Assembly: GCF_900230185.1 (NCBI RefSeq) | Contig: NZ_OCSR01000001.1 | Location: forward strand, 744,001-808,000 | Reading direction: 5' to 3' | Origin: Burkholderia sp. OK233 | GTDB lineage: Bacteria > Pseudomonadota > Gammaproteobacteria > Burkholderiales > Burkholderiaceae | DNA length: 64,000 nucleotides | Shown here: piece after piece, positions 32,381 to 44,613 of the stretch | Layout of the letters: the number at the start of each line of letters is the position of its first letter | How positions within the stretch are numbered: position 1 is the first letter of the stretch | Notes under the pieces: generated by a model | Told to the model about the DNA's origin: nothing | What the model saw: the letters and a program-made list of their open reading frames with translations, nothing else | Database searches by the model: none | Made by a program: the position numbers and the translations under genes

Positions 32381-33262
32381 TTATTGTTGCTTTGCAGCAG
32401 CGACTTGAGCGGCCACTTCAGCTGCGAAGTCGTCCTGCTTCTTCTCGATGCCTTCGCCGACCACGAACAGCGCGAACTTCTGCACGCTCGCGTTGCCAGC
32501 CTTCAGCATCTGTTCGATCGTCTGCTTGTCGTTCTTAACGAACGTCTGGTTCAGCAGCGACACTTCCTTCAGGTACTTCTGCACGCTGCCATCGACCATC
32601 TTGGCGACGATTTCAGCCGGCTTGCCCGATTCAGCAGCCTTTTGTTCAGCAATGCTGCGTTCCTTGGCGATCAGATCCGCCGGGACGTCGTCCGACGACA
32701 ACGAGACCGGCTTCATTGCGGCGATGTGCATCGCCACGTCCTTGCCGACCTGCTCGTCCGCGCCGGTGTACTCGACCAGCACGCCGATACGCGTGCCGTG
32801 CAGGTACGCTGCCAGCTTGTTCGAGGTTTCGAAACGCACGAAACGGCGAATCGACAGGTTTTCACCGATCTTGCCGACCAGTGCCAGACGCACTGCGTCG
32901 ACCGTCGAGCCGTCCAGCGGCAGTGCCGACAGAGCCGCGACGTCAGCCGGATTTTGCGTAGCGACCAGTTCAGCGACGGTCTTCGAGAAAGCCAGGAAGT
33001 CGTCATTCTTCGAGACGAAGTCGGTTTCGCAGTTCAATTCGACCAGCGAACCCGCGTTGCCGCCGATAAACGATGCGACCACGCCTTCAGCCGTCACACG
33101 CGACGCTGCCTTGCTTGCCTTGTTGCCCAGCTTCACGCGCAGCAGCTCTTCAGCGCGCGCCATGTCGCCTTCGGCTTCCGTCAGCGCCTTCTTGCATTCC
33201 ATCATCGGCGCGTCAGTCTTTGCGCGCAGTTCTGCAACCATGCTTGCGGTAATTGCCGCCAT
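32381..33262 (-). CDS. tsf: Elongation factor Ts
   Basis: The nucleotide exchange factor for EF-Tu. Two adjacent ATGs exist (33265 and 33262). I choose 33262 because the AAGGAG site then has 6-base spacing and family members begin [16 protein letters not shown]. 293 residues. The N-terminal UBA-like domain and the [19 protein letters not shown] segment are characteristic, as is the core [14 protein letters not shown]. Separated from rpsB by a terminator-like hairpin. Confidence 0.97.
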   Translation of the reverse strand: MAAITASMVAELRAKTDAPMMECKKALTEAEGDMARAEELLRVKLGNKASKAASRVTAEGVVASFIGGNAGSLVELNCETDFVSKNDDFLAFSKTVAELVATQNPADVAALSALPLDGSTVDAVRLALVGKIGENLSIRRFVRFETSNKLAAYLHGTRIGVLVEYTGADEQVGKDVAMHIAAMKPVSLSSDDVPADLIAKERSIAEQKAAESGKPAEIVAKMVDGSVQKYLKEVSLLNQTFVKNDKQTIEQMLKAGNASVQKFALFVVGEGIEKKQDDFAAEVAAQVAAAKQQ

Positions 33263-33403
33263 CATTTGCTCCTTGAGTTCCGTCTGTCACACGCCGCCCG
33301 GACTTCGATACCGGCGGCAAGAATTCGTTTCAACGTCGCACGTATTTTTTACGGACTACGTTTAGGCACTGCTCACAGCACACCACTACTTTGTCGCGGC
33401 TTA

Positions 33404-33436
33404 AAAAAAGGGGGCCTGTAGAAAGCCCCCTTTTTT
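33404..33436. terminator. Terminator/attenuator between rpsB and tsf
   Basis: A 12-bp stem (AAAAAAGGGGGC at 33404-33415 with GCCCCCTTTTTT at 33425-33436) and a 9-base loop. It can act on either strand. On the minus strand it lies about 20 bases past the rpsB stop, upstream of tsf, and probably lowers read-through so that S2 and EF-Ts are made at different levels. Confidence 0.85.
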
Positions 33437-33454
33437 GCCGGACACGGGGCAGCT

Positions 33455-34207
33455 TTACGCTTCCGGGTTGACCTCGACGAACTCGTCGCTGTCACCGCCA
33501 CGGGCAGCTTGCACCACTTCGTTGACCGCATTAGCACGGCCTTCGAGGATCGCGTCAGCCACGCCAGCCGTGTACAGAGCGACAGCCTTCGAAGCGTCGT
33601 CGTTACCCGGGATCACGTAGTCGATGCCGATCGGCGAGTGGTTCGTGTCGACCACGGCGATGACCGGCACGCCGAGCTTGTTAGCTTCGGTGACGGCAAT
33701 CTTGTGGTAGCCGACGTCGACCACGAAGATCGCGTCCGGAATACCGCCCATGTCCTTCACGCCGCCAATCGACTTTTGCAGCTTGGCCATTTCGCGTTCG
33801 AACAGCAGAGCTTCCTTCTTGCTCATGCGTTCGGTTTCGCCTGCTTCCAGCGCTGCTTCCATGTCTTTCAGGCGCTTGATCGATACTTTCAGCGTCTTGA
33901 AGTTGGTCAGCATGCCGCCGAGCCAGCGTGCGTTGACGTACGGCATACCAGCGCGCTGTGCTTCTTCAGCGATGGTGTCGCGCGATTGACGCTTCGTGCC
34001 GACGAACAGGATCGTGCCGCGATTCGCTGCCAGTTGACGCGCGTACTTCAGCGCGTCGTTGTACATCGGCAGCGTCTTTTCGAGGTTGATGATGTGAATC
34101 TTGTTGCGATGGCCGAAAATGAAGGGGGCCATCTTCGGGTTCCAGAAGCGCGTTTGGTGACCGAAGTGGACACCGGCTTCCAGCATTTGACGCATGGTAA
34201 CTGCCAT
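33455..34207 (-). CDS. rpsB: 30S ribosomal protein S2
   Basis: Small-subunit ribosomal protein, 250 residues. It begins [20 protein letters not shown], and the family segments [20 protein letters not shown] and [20 protein letters not shown] are intact. GGAGAT precedes the ATG. A good promoter lies about 240 bp upstream, leaving a long 5' leader that may carry S2 autoregulation as known in enterobacteria; the leader fold here is not established. Confidence 0.98.
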   Translation of the reverse strand: MAVTMRQMLEAGVHFGHQTRFWNPKMAPFIFGHRNKIHIINLEKTLPMYNDALKYARQLAANRGTILFVGTKRQSRDTIAEEAQRAGMPYVNARWLGGMLTNFKTLKVSIKRLKDMEAALEAGETERMSKKEALLFEREMAKLQKSIGGVKDMGGIPDAIFVVDVGYHKIAVTEANKLGVPVIAVVDTNHSPIGIDYVIPGNDDASKAVALYTAGVADAILEGRANAVNEVVQAARGGDSDEFVEVNPEA

Positions 34208-34615
34208 GAAAATCTCCGCGAGGGTTGGGTCTTAAGCCGGCTGCCGCATCTGCCGCGCTGCCATTGTTTTTCTGGCTGAACGCGACGGACACCCTGGGTG
34301 CGCCGGCTTGCGAGTCTGCTGCCTGGTACTGCCTATCCCGTAGCGCAGGCAACTATCGCTACGAGAAGCCTTTCTTTCCCGTCAGTTTGCGCCCACCAGA
34401 ACAGCAATAAGAGCAACAAAATAAGACAGAGATCGACTTAGCCAAAGATTATAGCACGTGACTATCGGCCGACTCAACCCGCAGGTAGCTCCCCTTTGCC
34501 GCAGCCGGGTTGCACCTACGCGCCCACCACCTTATTGCAAAACCGTGGCAAAACCCTGCGGCAGCTGGAATATGGTGCGATAATCTCGCAATAAATCGCA
34601 TTTCAGGCCCGACTC
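34208..34615. other. Divergent rpsB/map region with long rpsB leader
   Basis: 408 bp without a gene. It contains the rpsB promoter (34448-34477) and, on the minus strand, a leader of about 235 bases before the rpsB start. On the plus strand GATAAT at 34579-34584 is a possible -10 for map, without a good -35. I see no conserved riboswitch that I can name. Confidence 0.5.
34448..34477 (-). promoter_or_regulatory. Predicted sigma70 promoter of rpsB
   Basis: Minus strand: TTGAGT (34477-34472), an 18-base spacer and a perfect TATAAT (34453-34448). Its place far upstream of rpsB implies a long untranslated leader. Confidence 0.65.
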
Positions 34616-35425
34616 ATGGCTATTACGCTCAAAAACGAACACGATATCGCGCAGATGCGCGTCGCCTGCAAGCTTGCTAGCGAAGTGCTCGACTACATCA
34701 CGCCGTTCGTCACGGCCGGCGTCACGACCGGAGAACTCGACCGGCTGTGTCACGAATACATGCTCCAGGTGCAAGGCACGGTTCCGGCGCCGCTGAATTA
34801 TCAGCCGCCCGGCTATCCGCCCTACCCGAAAGCCACCTGCATTTCGGTGAACGACGTGATCTGTCACGGCATTCCGGGCGACAAGACGGTGAAGAACGGC
34901 GACGCACTGAATATCGACGTCACGGTGATCAAGGAAGGCTATTTCGGCGACACCAGCCGGATGTTCATCGTCGGCGAAGGCTCGATCATGGCAAAGCGCC
35001 TCGTGCAGACCACCTTCGAATGCATGTGGCTCGGCATCGATCAGGTGCGCCCGGGCGCCCATCTCGGCGACATCGGCTACGCCATCCAGAAGCATGCCGA
35101 AGGGCAAGGCTACAGCGTGGTGCGCGAATACTGCGGCCACGGCATCGGCACGGTGTTTCACGAAGACCCGCAAATTCTGCACTATGGCCGTCCCGGCACC
35201 GGGCTCGAGCTGCAGACCGGCATGATCTTCACGATCGAACCAATGATCAACGCGGGGCGGCGCGACATCCGCACCATGCCGGATCAGTGGACCGTCAAAA
35301 CCAAGGACCGCAGCCTGTCAGCACAGTGGGAACACACCGTGCTCGTCACTGAAACCGGTTACGACGTGCTGACTGTCTCCGCCGGCGCGCCCGCGCGTCC
35401 GCCGGTTGTCGCAGCCACGGCCTGA
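34616..35425 (+). CDS. map: Methionine aminopeptidase, type I
   Basis: Removes the initiator methionine from nascent proteins; a two-metal enzyme. 269 residues. Metal ligands are in [20 protein letters not shown] (two Asp), [14 protein letters not shown] (His) and FTIEPMIN (Glu), with the last Glu in [12 protein letters not shown]. The C-terminal tail after [12 protein letters not shown] is Ala/Pro-rich. It is divergent from rpsB, and glnD follows 31 bp downstream. Confidence 0.97.
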   Translation: MAITLKNEHDIAQMRVACKLASEVLDYITPFVTAGVTTGELDRLCHEYMLQVQGTVPAPLNYQPPGYPPYPKATCISVNDVICHGIPGDKTVKNGDALNIDVTVIKEGYFGDTSRMFIVGEGSIMAKRLVQTTFECMWLGIDQVRPGAHLGDIGYAIQKHAEGQGYSVVREYCGHGIGTVFHEDPQILHYGRPGTGLELQTGMIFTIEPMINAGRRDIRTMPDQWTVKTKDRSLSAQWEHTVLVTETGYDVLTVSAGAPARPPVVAATA

Positions 35426-35456
35426 ACGACTTCCGACCTCACCCGCCCGCCTGCCA

Positions 35457-38036
35457 ATGAGTAGTGTTCCAGCCGTCGCCCAATCCCATGCCACGTCGCT
35501 CAAGGCGGACTACAAAGTGGCCAAAGCCCAGTTGCTGGAACGCTTCAAGACAGCCTCCAACGTCGACTCGCTGATGGCCGCCCTGGCGCGCGCCACGGAC
35601 GAGTCGCTGCGCGCCGCCTGGAATACCTGTGAGTTGCCGCCCGAACTGGCGCTGCTCGCGGTCGGCGGCTACGGGCGGGGTGAACTCGCGCCTCATTCCG
35701 ACATCGACATTCTGGTCTTGCTGCCCGACGCGCCGATCGCGCATCTCGAAGCGCGCATCGAACGTTTTATCAGCCTTGCGTGGGATTTGGGGCTCGAGCT
35801 CGGCAGCAGCGTGCGCAGCGTGGTGCAGTGTGTCGAAGAAGCCGCCAACGACGTCACCGTGCGCACCTCGCTCCTCGAAGCGCGGCGCATTACGGGCAGC
35901 ACCCTGCTCTTCGACGACTTTGCGAAGCGCTACCGCGAAACGCTCGACCCGCACGCGTTCTTCCAGGCCAAAGTACTGGAAATGCGCCAGCGGCACGCCA
36001 AGTTTCAGGACACGCCGTATGCGCTCGAGCCGAACATCAAGGAAAGCCCCGGCGGCCTGCGCGATCTGCAACTGATTCTGTGGATTACGCAGGCCGCCGG
36101 GTTCGGCAGTAGCTGGCGCGAGCTGGAAGCACGCGGCCTGATCACCGAGCGTGAAGCGCGCGAACTGCGTCGCAACGAAGGCTTCCTGAAAACGCTGCGT
36201 GCCCGGTTGCATGTAATCGCCGGCCGCCGCCAGGACATTCTGGTGTTCGACCTGCAAACGCCGGTGGCCGAAAGCTTCGGCTACAAGCCGACGGCCACCA
36301 AGCGCGCCAGCGAACAGCTGATGCGCCGCTATTACTGGTCCGCCAAAGCCGTTACGCAGCTCGCCACCATCCTGATCCAGAACATCGAAGCGCAGCTCTT
36401 CCCCAACACGAGCGGCATCACGCGCGTGCTGTCGGACCGTTTCGTCGAGAAGCAGGGCATGCTGGAGATCTCCAGCGACGACGTCTTCCAGCGCGAGCCG
36501 AACGCGATCCTCGAAGCTTTTCTGCTCTACGAACAGACGCCGGGCGTGAAGGGTTTGTCGGCGCGCACGCTGCGCGCGATCTACAACGCCCGCGACGTGA
36601 TGGATCAGCATTGGCGGCGCGATCCGGAAAACGGGCGCCTGTTCATGGACATCCTGAAGCAGCCGGCCGGCATTACGCACGCGCTGCGGCTGATGAACCA
36701 GACCAGCGTGCTCGGGCGCTATCTGCTGAACTTCCGGCGCATCGTTGGGCAGATGCAGCACGACCTGTATCACGTCTACACGGTCGATCAGCACATCCTC
36801 ATGGTGCTTCGGAATCTGCGCCGCTTCGCGGTCGCCGAGCACGCGCACGAATATCCGTTCTGCAGCCAGTTGATCGCCAATTTCGACCGGCCGTGGGTGT
36901 TGTATGTGGCGGCGCTGTTTCACGACATCGCCAAGGGCCGCGGCGGCGACCATTCCACGCTCGGCATGGCCGACGCGCGGCGCTTCTGCCGCAACCATGG
37001 CATCGAAGGCGAGGATGGAGAACTGGTCGTCTGGCTGGTCCAGCAGCATTTGACCATGAGCCAGGTCGCGCAGAAGCAGGACACGAGCGACCCCGAAGTC
37101 ATCAAGCGCTTTGCCGAACTGGTCGGCAACGAGCGCCGGCTCACCGCGCTTTACCTGTTGACCGTGGCCGACATTCGCGGCACCAGCCCGAAAGTCTGGA
37201 ACACGTGGAAAGGCAAGCTGCTTGAGGACCTCTACCGCGCTACTTTGGCGGTGCTCGGCGGCGCACGGCCTGACGCGCATTCGGAACTGAAATCGCGCCA
37301 GGAAGAAGCGCTTGCGCTGCTGCGCCTCGAAACGGTGCCGGAAGGCGCGCAAAAGGCGCTGTGGGACAAGCTGGATATCGGCTATTTCCTGCGCCACGAC
37401 GCCGCGGATATCGCGTGGCAGACCCGTGTGCTGTACCGGCACGTCGAAACCGCGACGCCGATCGTGCGGGCACGTCCATCGCCGATCGGCGAAGCGCTTC
37501 AGGTACTGGTGTATGTGAAAGACCAGCCCGATCTGTTCGCCGGCATTTGCGCATATTTCGACCGCAATGGCTTATCAGTGCTCGATGCGCGGGTCAGCAC
37601 GACCCGCCACGGGTACGCGCTCGATAATTTCCTCGTCGCGCATACCGAAGAAGACGTGCATTATCGCGATATTGCCAATCTGGTCGAACAGGAACTGACC
37701 GCACGCCTGACCGGTGACGGCACCCTGCTTCCAGGACCGTCGAAAGGCCGTTTGTCACGGCTGTCGCGGACCTTCCCTGTTACGCCGCGCGTCGATCTTC
37801 GGGCCGACGAGCGCGGCCAATACTACATCCTGTCCGTGTCGGCGAACGACCGGCCAGGCCTTCTTTATTCGATCGCGCGCGTGCTGGCCGAGCACCGGGT
37901 CGGCGTCGCGTCGGCGCGGATCAATACGCTCGGCGAACGCGTCGAAGACGTGTTCCTGCTGGATGGGCACGGTCTGTCGGACAACCGCCTGCAAATTCAG
38001 GTCGAGACCGAACTGCTGCGCGCGATTGCAGTGTGA
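35457..38036 (+). CDS. glnD: [Protein-PII] uridylyltransferase / uridylyl-removing enzyme
   Basis: The nitrogen sensor: uridylylates PII proteins when glutamine is low and removes UMP when it is high. 859 residues from the ATG at 35457. The nucleotidyltransferase motif GGYGRGEL with DID is at about residues 70-84, the HD hydrolase domain ([15 protein letters not shown]) near residue 488, and two ACT domains (glutamine sensing) at about 678 and 781 to the end. An in-frame TTG upstream overlaps map and is not preferred. Confidence 0.97.
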   Translation: MSSVPAVAQSHATSLKADYKVAKAQLLERFKTASNVDSLMAALARATDESLRAAWNTCELPPELALLAVGGYGRGELAPHSDIDILVLLPDAPIAHLEARIERFISLAWDLGLELGSSVRSVVQCVEEAANDVTVRTSLLEARRITGSTLLFDDFAKRYRETLDPHAFFQAKVLEMRQRHAKFQDTPYALEPNIKESPGGLRDLQLILWITQAAGFGSSWRELEARGLITEREARELRRNEGFLKTLRARLHVIAGRRQDILVFDLQTPVAESFGYKPTATKRASEQLMRRYYWSAKAVTQLATILIQNIEAQLFPNTSGITRVLSDRFVEKQGMLEISSDDVFQREPNAILEAFLLYEQTPGVKGLSARTLRAIYNARDVMDQHWRRDPENGRLFMDILKQPAGITHALRLMNQTSVLGRYLLNFRRIVGQMQHDLYHVYTVDQHILMVLRNLRRFAVAEHAHEYPFCSQLIANFDRPWVLYVAALFHDIAKGRGGDHSTLGMADARRFCRNHGIEGEDGELVVWLVQQHLTMSQVAQKQDTSDPEVIKRFAELVGNERRLTALYLLTVADIRGTSPKVWNTWKGKLLEDLYRATLAVLGGARPDAHSELKSRQEEALALLRLETVPEGAQKALWDKLDIGYFLRHDAADIAWQTRVLYRHVETATPIVRARPSPIGEALQVLVYVKDQPDLFAGICAYFDRNGLSVLDARVSTTRHGYALDNFLVAHTEEDVHYRDIANLVEQELTARLTGDGTLLPGPSKGRLSRLSRTFPVTPRVDLRADERGQYYILSVSANDRPGLLYSIARVLAEHRVGVASARINTLGERVEDVFLLDGHGLSDNRLQIQVETELLRAIAV

Positions 38037-38042
38037 GATTTC

Positions 38043-40331
38043 ATGCGAGTCAAATTAACAGCCAAGCACCCGCGGCCGGCTTCGTCCGAACGCGCCCCTG
38101 TCCGTACCGGAAGCACCTCGGCGCGTAAGCCGACGCGCCCGACCGGGCCAAGGCCGTCTACGCCGACGGCTGGATTTAACGGGGTGCGGGGTGAAGGCGC
38201 TGGCGCAGCGGCGGGCGGCGGCAAGCGGCCGGCAGGTGCGGGTAAGCCGGCAGGCGCCGGGGCGCGTGCGCCACGGGCTGAAGGATCGTTTTCTCGCGAG
38301 CGGGATGCGGGTGGTGCCGGCCCTGCGCGCCGGGCACCGTCGGATCGCCCGCCGCGACGCGAAGGGGCCGGCGGAGCGCCGCGCCGCTTCGAGGGCAGCG
38401 GTGATCGCGCCCCGCGTCGGGACGATGGTGAGCGTGCGCCGCGTCGGTTTGAAGGTGGTGGCGATCGTAGCGAACGTGCTCCGCGTCGCGCTGACGGCGA
38501 ACGTAGCCAAGGCGCTCCGCGTCGGTTTGAGGGCAGCAGCGACCGTGCTCCTCGCCGGGACGATGGTGCTCGTGCGCCCCGTAAGTTTGAAGGTGGTGGT
38601 GATCGCAGCGAACGTGCTCCGCGTCGTGCTGACGGCGAACGCAGCCAAGGCGCTCCGCGCAGGTTTGAAGGCGGCAACGACCGTGCTCCGCGTCGGGACG
38701 ATGGCGCTCGTGCGCCCCGTAGGTTTGAAGGTGCTGGCGATCGCAGCGAACGCGCTCCGCGTCGTGCTGACGGTGAACGCAGCCAAGGCGCTCCGCGCCG
38801 GTTTGAAGGCAGCGGCGACCGTGCCCCGCGTCGTGACGACGGTGAGCGTGCGCCCCGTAGGTTTGAAGGTGGTGGTGATCGTAGCGAACGTGCACCACGC
38901 CGCGCTTACGGCGAGCGCAGCCAGGGCGCTCCCCGCCGCTTCGAAGGCAGCGCAGATCGCAGCGACCGCGCACCCCGCAGTTTCGAAGGCAACCGCGCCC
39001 CGCGCCGCGATGAAGGCGAACGCCGCCCGTTCAGCGGTCCGCGCCCGGGCGCAGGCCGTCCGTCGGAAGGCGGACCGCGTAGCGAGCGTCCGGCGCGTGA
39101 CGCGTCGGATCGGCCCCGCTTCGGCAGCGACCGTGGCGCCCCTCAGGACCGCCGCAGCGGCGAGCGCGGTCCGCGCAGCGACAGCGCAGCACCGCGCCGC
39201 TTTGAAGGCGAGCGCGGCGCGTCCGAGCGTGGCGAGCGCACTTTCGCGAAGCCTGTCAAAAGCGGCTACGGCGACCGCACGGACCGTCCGGCGCGCGCAC
39301 CGCGCGACGACCGCGGCGAACGCGCCCCAGCCAAACGTGAATTCGGCGATCGTCCGCCGCGCGCCGGCGAACGTAACGAACGTAGTGACCGGGGCGAACG
39401 CCCTGCCCGCAGCTTCGACAAGGCGCTGCCGGCTGCCGGCCGCCGCTTTGGCGACGACAATCGCCCCGCCCGTGCCGACAAGCCGCGTGGCCCGGCGCCG
39501 GCAGCCAGAGTCGAACGCGACGATGACGCCGATGTCACTCCGCGTACGCCGCGCCGCGATTACGAAGACGCACCGGGCACGCTGCGTCTGTCCAAACTGA
39601 TGTCGGAACTCGGCCTGTGCTCACGCCGCGAAGCCGACGAGTGGATCGAAAAAGGCTGGGTGCTGGTCGACGGCGAGCGGATCGACACGCTTGGCACCAA
39701 GGTTCGGCCGGACCAGCACATCGAGATCGACCCCGCCGCCGAAGCTGCGCAAGCGAGCCAGGTGACAGTCCTGATCCACAAGCCCGTGGGCCTCGTATCG
39801 GGTCAGGCGGAAGACGGCTATCAACCGGCGATCACGCTGGTCACACCGGAAAATCGCTGGGAAGGCGACAGTTCGGACATCCGCTTCTCGGTCTCGCATC
39901 TGCGCCAACTCGCGCCGGCCGGGCGCCTGGACATCGATTCGACGGGTTTGCTGGTGCTGACGCAGGACGGCCGCATTGCCAAACAGCTGATTGGCGGCCA
40001 TTCGGAGATCGACAAGGAGTATCTGGTGCGCGTGTCGTTCGGCGAGCACACCACCGACGTCGAAAGCCACTTCCCGCCGGAAAGCCTCGCGCTCTTGTGC
40101 CACGGCCTCTCGCTCGACGACGTGCCGCTGAAACCCGCGCAGGTCAATTGGCAAAACGGCGAGCAACTGCGCTTCGTACTGCGCGAAGGCAAGAAACGCC
40201 AGATTCGCCGGATGTGCGAGCTGGTCGGCCTCGAAGTGATCGGCCTGAAGCGCGTGCGGATGGGCCAGGTGATGCTGGGTGCACTGCCGCCTGGCCAATG
40301 GCGCTATCTGTCCGCGGACGAGTCGTTTTGA
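38043..40331 (+). CDS. RsuA/RluB/RluF-family pseudouridine synthase with giant repetitive N-terminus
   Basis: Converts a uridine in rRNA (or tRNA) to pseudouridine. The last 250 residues (from about 513) are a normal enzyme: an S4 RNA-binding domain (LRLSKLMSELGLCSRREADE) and a catalytic domain with the Asp in AGRLDIDSTGLLVLTQDG (Asp630) and KKRQIRRMCELVGLEV. Details look closer to RluF than to RluB, but I do not assign a target. The first 512 residues are Arg/Gly/Asp/Glu-rich, surely disordered, and include four 46-residue repeats. It starts 6 bases after glnD. E. coli members are about 230-300 residues, so the extension is exceptional. Confidence 0.9.
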   Translation: MRVKLTAKHPRPASSERAPVRTGSTSARKPTRPTGPRPSTPTAGFNGVRGEGAGAAAGGGKRPAGAGKPAGAGARAPRAEGSFSRERDAGGAGPARRAPSDRPPRREGAGGAPRRFEGSGDRAPRRDDGERAPRRFEGGGDRSERAPRRADGERSQGAPRRFEGSSDRAPRRDDGARAPRKFEGGGDRSERAPRRADGERSQGAPRRFEGGNDRAPRRDDGARAPRRFEGAGDRSERAPRRADGERSQGAPRRFEGSGDRAPRRDDGERAPRRFEGGGDRSERAPRRAYGERSQGAPRRFEGSADRSDRAPRSFEGNRAPRRDEGERRPFSGPRPGAGRPSEGGPRSERPARDASDRPRFGSDRGAPQDRRSGERGPRSDSAAPRRFEGERGASERGERTFAKPVKSGYGDRTDRPARAPRDDRGERAPAKREFGDRPPRAGERNERSDRGERPARSFDKALPAAGRRFGDDNRPARADKPRGPAPAARVERDDDADVTPRTPRRDYEDAPGTLRLSKLMSELGLCSRREADEWIEKGWVLVDGERIDTLGTKVRPDQHIEIDPAAEAAQASQVTVLIHKPVGLVSGQAEDGYQPAITLVTPENRWEGDSSDIRFSVSHLRQLAPAGRLDIDSTGLLVLTQDGRIAKQLIGGHSEIDKEYLVRVSFGEHTTDVESHFPPESLALLCHGLSLDDVPLKPAQVNWQNGEQLRFVLREGKKRQIRRMCELVGLEVIGLKRVRMGQVMLGALPPGQWRYLSADESF
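38373..38924 (+). repeat. Four 138-bp in-frame tandem repeats in the pseudouridine synthase gene
   Basis: Units start at 38373, 38511, 38649 and 38787; a degenerate fifth begins at 38925. Each encodes 46 residues: APRRFEGxxDRAPRRDDG, then RAPRRFEGxGDRSERAPR, then RADGERSQG. The unit itself looks like a 20 + 26 residue internal duplication. Because 138 is a multiple of three, copy-number changes would keep the frame. Confidence 0.92.
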
Positions 40332-40393
40332 TGCCGGGAGCTTGACGCTCAAACAGTAAAAAACTTACGGTGTCCGCGCCGCAGCGTTCGTCC

Positions 40394-40429
40394 AACAAAA
40401 AACCCACGCTGGGGCGTGGGTTTTTTGTT
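40394..40429. terminator. Bidirectional terminator between the pseudouridine synthase and def
   Basis: A perfect 16-bp stem (40394-40409 with 40414-40429; core ACCCACGC/GCGTGGGT) with a 4-base loop, flanked by A and T runs on both strands. It serves the two convergent genes. Confidence 0.9.
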
Positions 40430-40480
40430 TCCAGCGCCACTAACGACGATGCGTCCGCCGCAGGCCGGAATACAGCGACG

Positions 40481-43137
<2,657 letters not shown>

Positions 43138-43239
43138 TTACATCGGCCGAATGGCCAGTTTCGTGCGTCGTTATTCCGCCCCAAAACGCCAACGGCCGCA
43201 CATCGTGCGGCCGTCGAATACTGCGCAATTGCGGAGCCG

Positions 43240-44484
43240 TTACTGGCTGAACAAACGCCGCGTGGCCGGCGAACCCGCCGGAATACCCGCCTGCTCGAGC
43301 TTCGCGTAAAGCGTCATCAACTGCTTTTCGATCGCCAGCAGCGCGGTTTCCGGCAGCGGACGGCGCCCATCGTCGACCACCCGCCCGCCGATACGCTCAG
43401 CCAACGATTTCGCGTAGTCGCACATCAGGCGGAACGGCAGGATATCTTCGTCCGCGACCGGCACGTCGAGCACCAGCGTGATCATCTGGCCGCCCTTATA
43501 GGTCAGGTCGTCGCGCAGGAAATTGGTGTCGCCGAATTGCAGCATGAACACCGGGCTCTGCTTCGCGTCGAGCTTGACGAAGCGGGTGCCATCGCGCGAG
43601 AGCAGCAAACCGTCCTGCGACGCGACGGCCTGGACATAGTTGGCCGACCACGGCGCCCCGTCGGAGAGCACGTTGATCGACAGTTGCGCATCGCACTGTG
43701 CGGCAAAGCCGTCGAGCTCACGCGCCATCGCGACCGTTTCGAGCATGTCGGGAAATTCCGGCGACGCGTCGAGCGCGTCGGCAAACTGCTGCACGCCGGT
43801 CACGAACTCAGAGAACTCCAGTTCGTTGAGCGCGCCACTCCGATTGGCCAGTTGCGCGGCCGCGCGAAGCTCTTCATAGCGCGCGCCGTTTTGCAGCAAT
43901 TCCCACGCGCCGCCTTCGAGCTTGCCTTCGATATGCACCGGCTTGCTGCCGGCACGGCGCAGACGCTGCGCGAGCGGAATCACCTTGTCGCCGGCCACCG
44001 GGCCGTTCAAACGAATTGGCACGATGCAGTCGATGCGGCGATCGACGATAGCCGGCGGCGCCGACGAGATCGTCGTGGCAGCGGGCAGGATCGGCTCATC
44101 GGCCGTCGCAGCATGGCCGCCTTCAGCTTCAGCAATGCCTTCCGCTTCCGGATAGCCATTCGGCGTAGTCGTCTCGGCCTGAATATCGGCCGGCGTATCG
44201 AGCGGCGCGGCTGTCGCGCCAAAAGTCGGTTCGACGCGCGCCGCAGCGGTTTCCGTCGCCGGGTCCGAGCCCACTACCGGCTCGCGCCGCGTGGTCGGCC
44301 GGGCCGGTTCAATAAACGGGCTCTGCTCCTCCTGATCGTCCCGCGCGAAATTTTCGGCGGTATCGGCCGGCATTGGACGCGGCATCTTGCGGCGCACCTT
44401 CGCGCCTTGCCATGCGTTGTACACGACCACGCCCCCGACCACCACGGCACCCGCGCCGATTAAACCGAGTGTCAACTCGTCCAT
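43240..44484 (-). CDS. zipA: ZipA-like cell division protein
   Basis: A 414-residue protein with one N-terminal membrane segment (MDELTLGLIGAGAVVVGGVV), a basic patch (KVRRKMPRP), a Pro/Ala/Glu-rich linker to about residue 150 and a C-terminal ZipA FtsZ-binding-like domain (about 270-400; FTGVQQFADALDAS-like start, SPVFMLQFGDTNFLRDDLTY). ZipA tethers the FtsZ ring to the membrane. The start at 44484 is supported by TGGAGCATGC upstream. The family call rests on architecture and on its place between smc and ligA, a common arrangement; primary-sequence similarity to enteric ZipA is low. Confidence 0.82.
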   Translation of the reverse strand: MDELTLGLIGAGAVVVGGVVVYNAWQGAKVRRKMPRPMPADTAENFARDDQEEQSPFIEPARPTTRREPVVGSDPATETAAARVEPTFGATAAPLDTPADIQAETTTPNGYPEAEGIAEAEGGHAATADEPILPAATTISSAPPAIVDRRIDCIVPIRLNGPVAGDKVIPLAQRLRRAGSKPVHIEGKLEGGAWELLQNGARYEELRAAAQLANRSGALNELEFSEFVTGVQQFADALDASPEFPDMLETVAMARELDGFAAQCDAQLSINVLSDGAPWSANYVQAVASQDGLLLSRDGTRFVKLDAKQSPVFMLQFGDTNFLRDDLTYKGGQMITLVLDVPVADEDILPFRLMCDYAKSLAERIGGRVVDDGRRPLPETALLAIEKQLMTLYAKLEQAGIPAGSPATRRLFSQ

Positions 44485-44613
44485 GCATGCTCCATCAGCA
44501 ATTCTTCTGTCTGCGCGGCTCTGCGCCCGCCCCACGTGTCGCGCGGCCGATGGCCGCTGCGCTGAACGCGGGCGCCCGCGATGATCAACCTGAACAAAAA
44601 CTTAAACGAAAAC

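Noticed and set aside
35439..37442. A 667-codon minus-strand open frame
   Set aside because: Antisense to glnD, which is intact with all domains.
38191..39600. A 469-codon open frame in another frame, and a minus-strand frame at 38055-38786, over the repeats
   Set aside because: The 138-bp repeats are a multiple of three and very GC-rich, so stops are absent in several frames at once. Only the frame joined to the S4 and catalytic domains is supported.
43143..43156. The 14-mer TCGGCCGAATGGCC shared with 56704-56717, upstream of ligA and between the gpx and ABC-F genes
   Set aside because: In 64 kb of GC-rich DNA a few such matches are expected by chance, and the genes share no known regulation.
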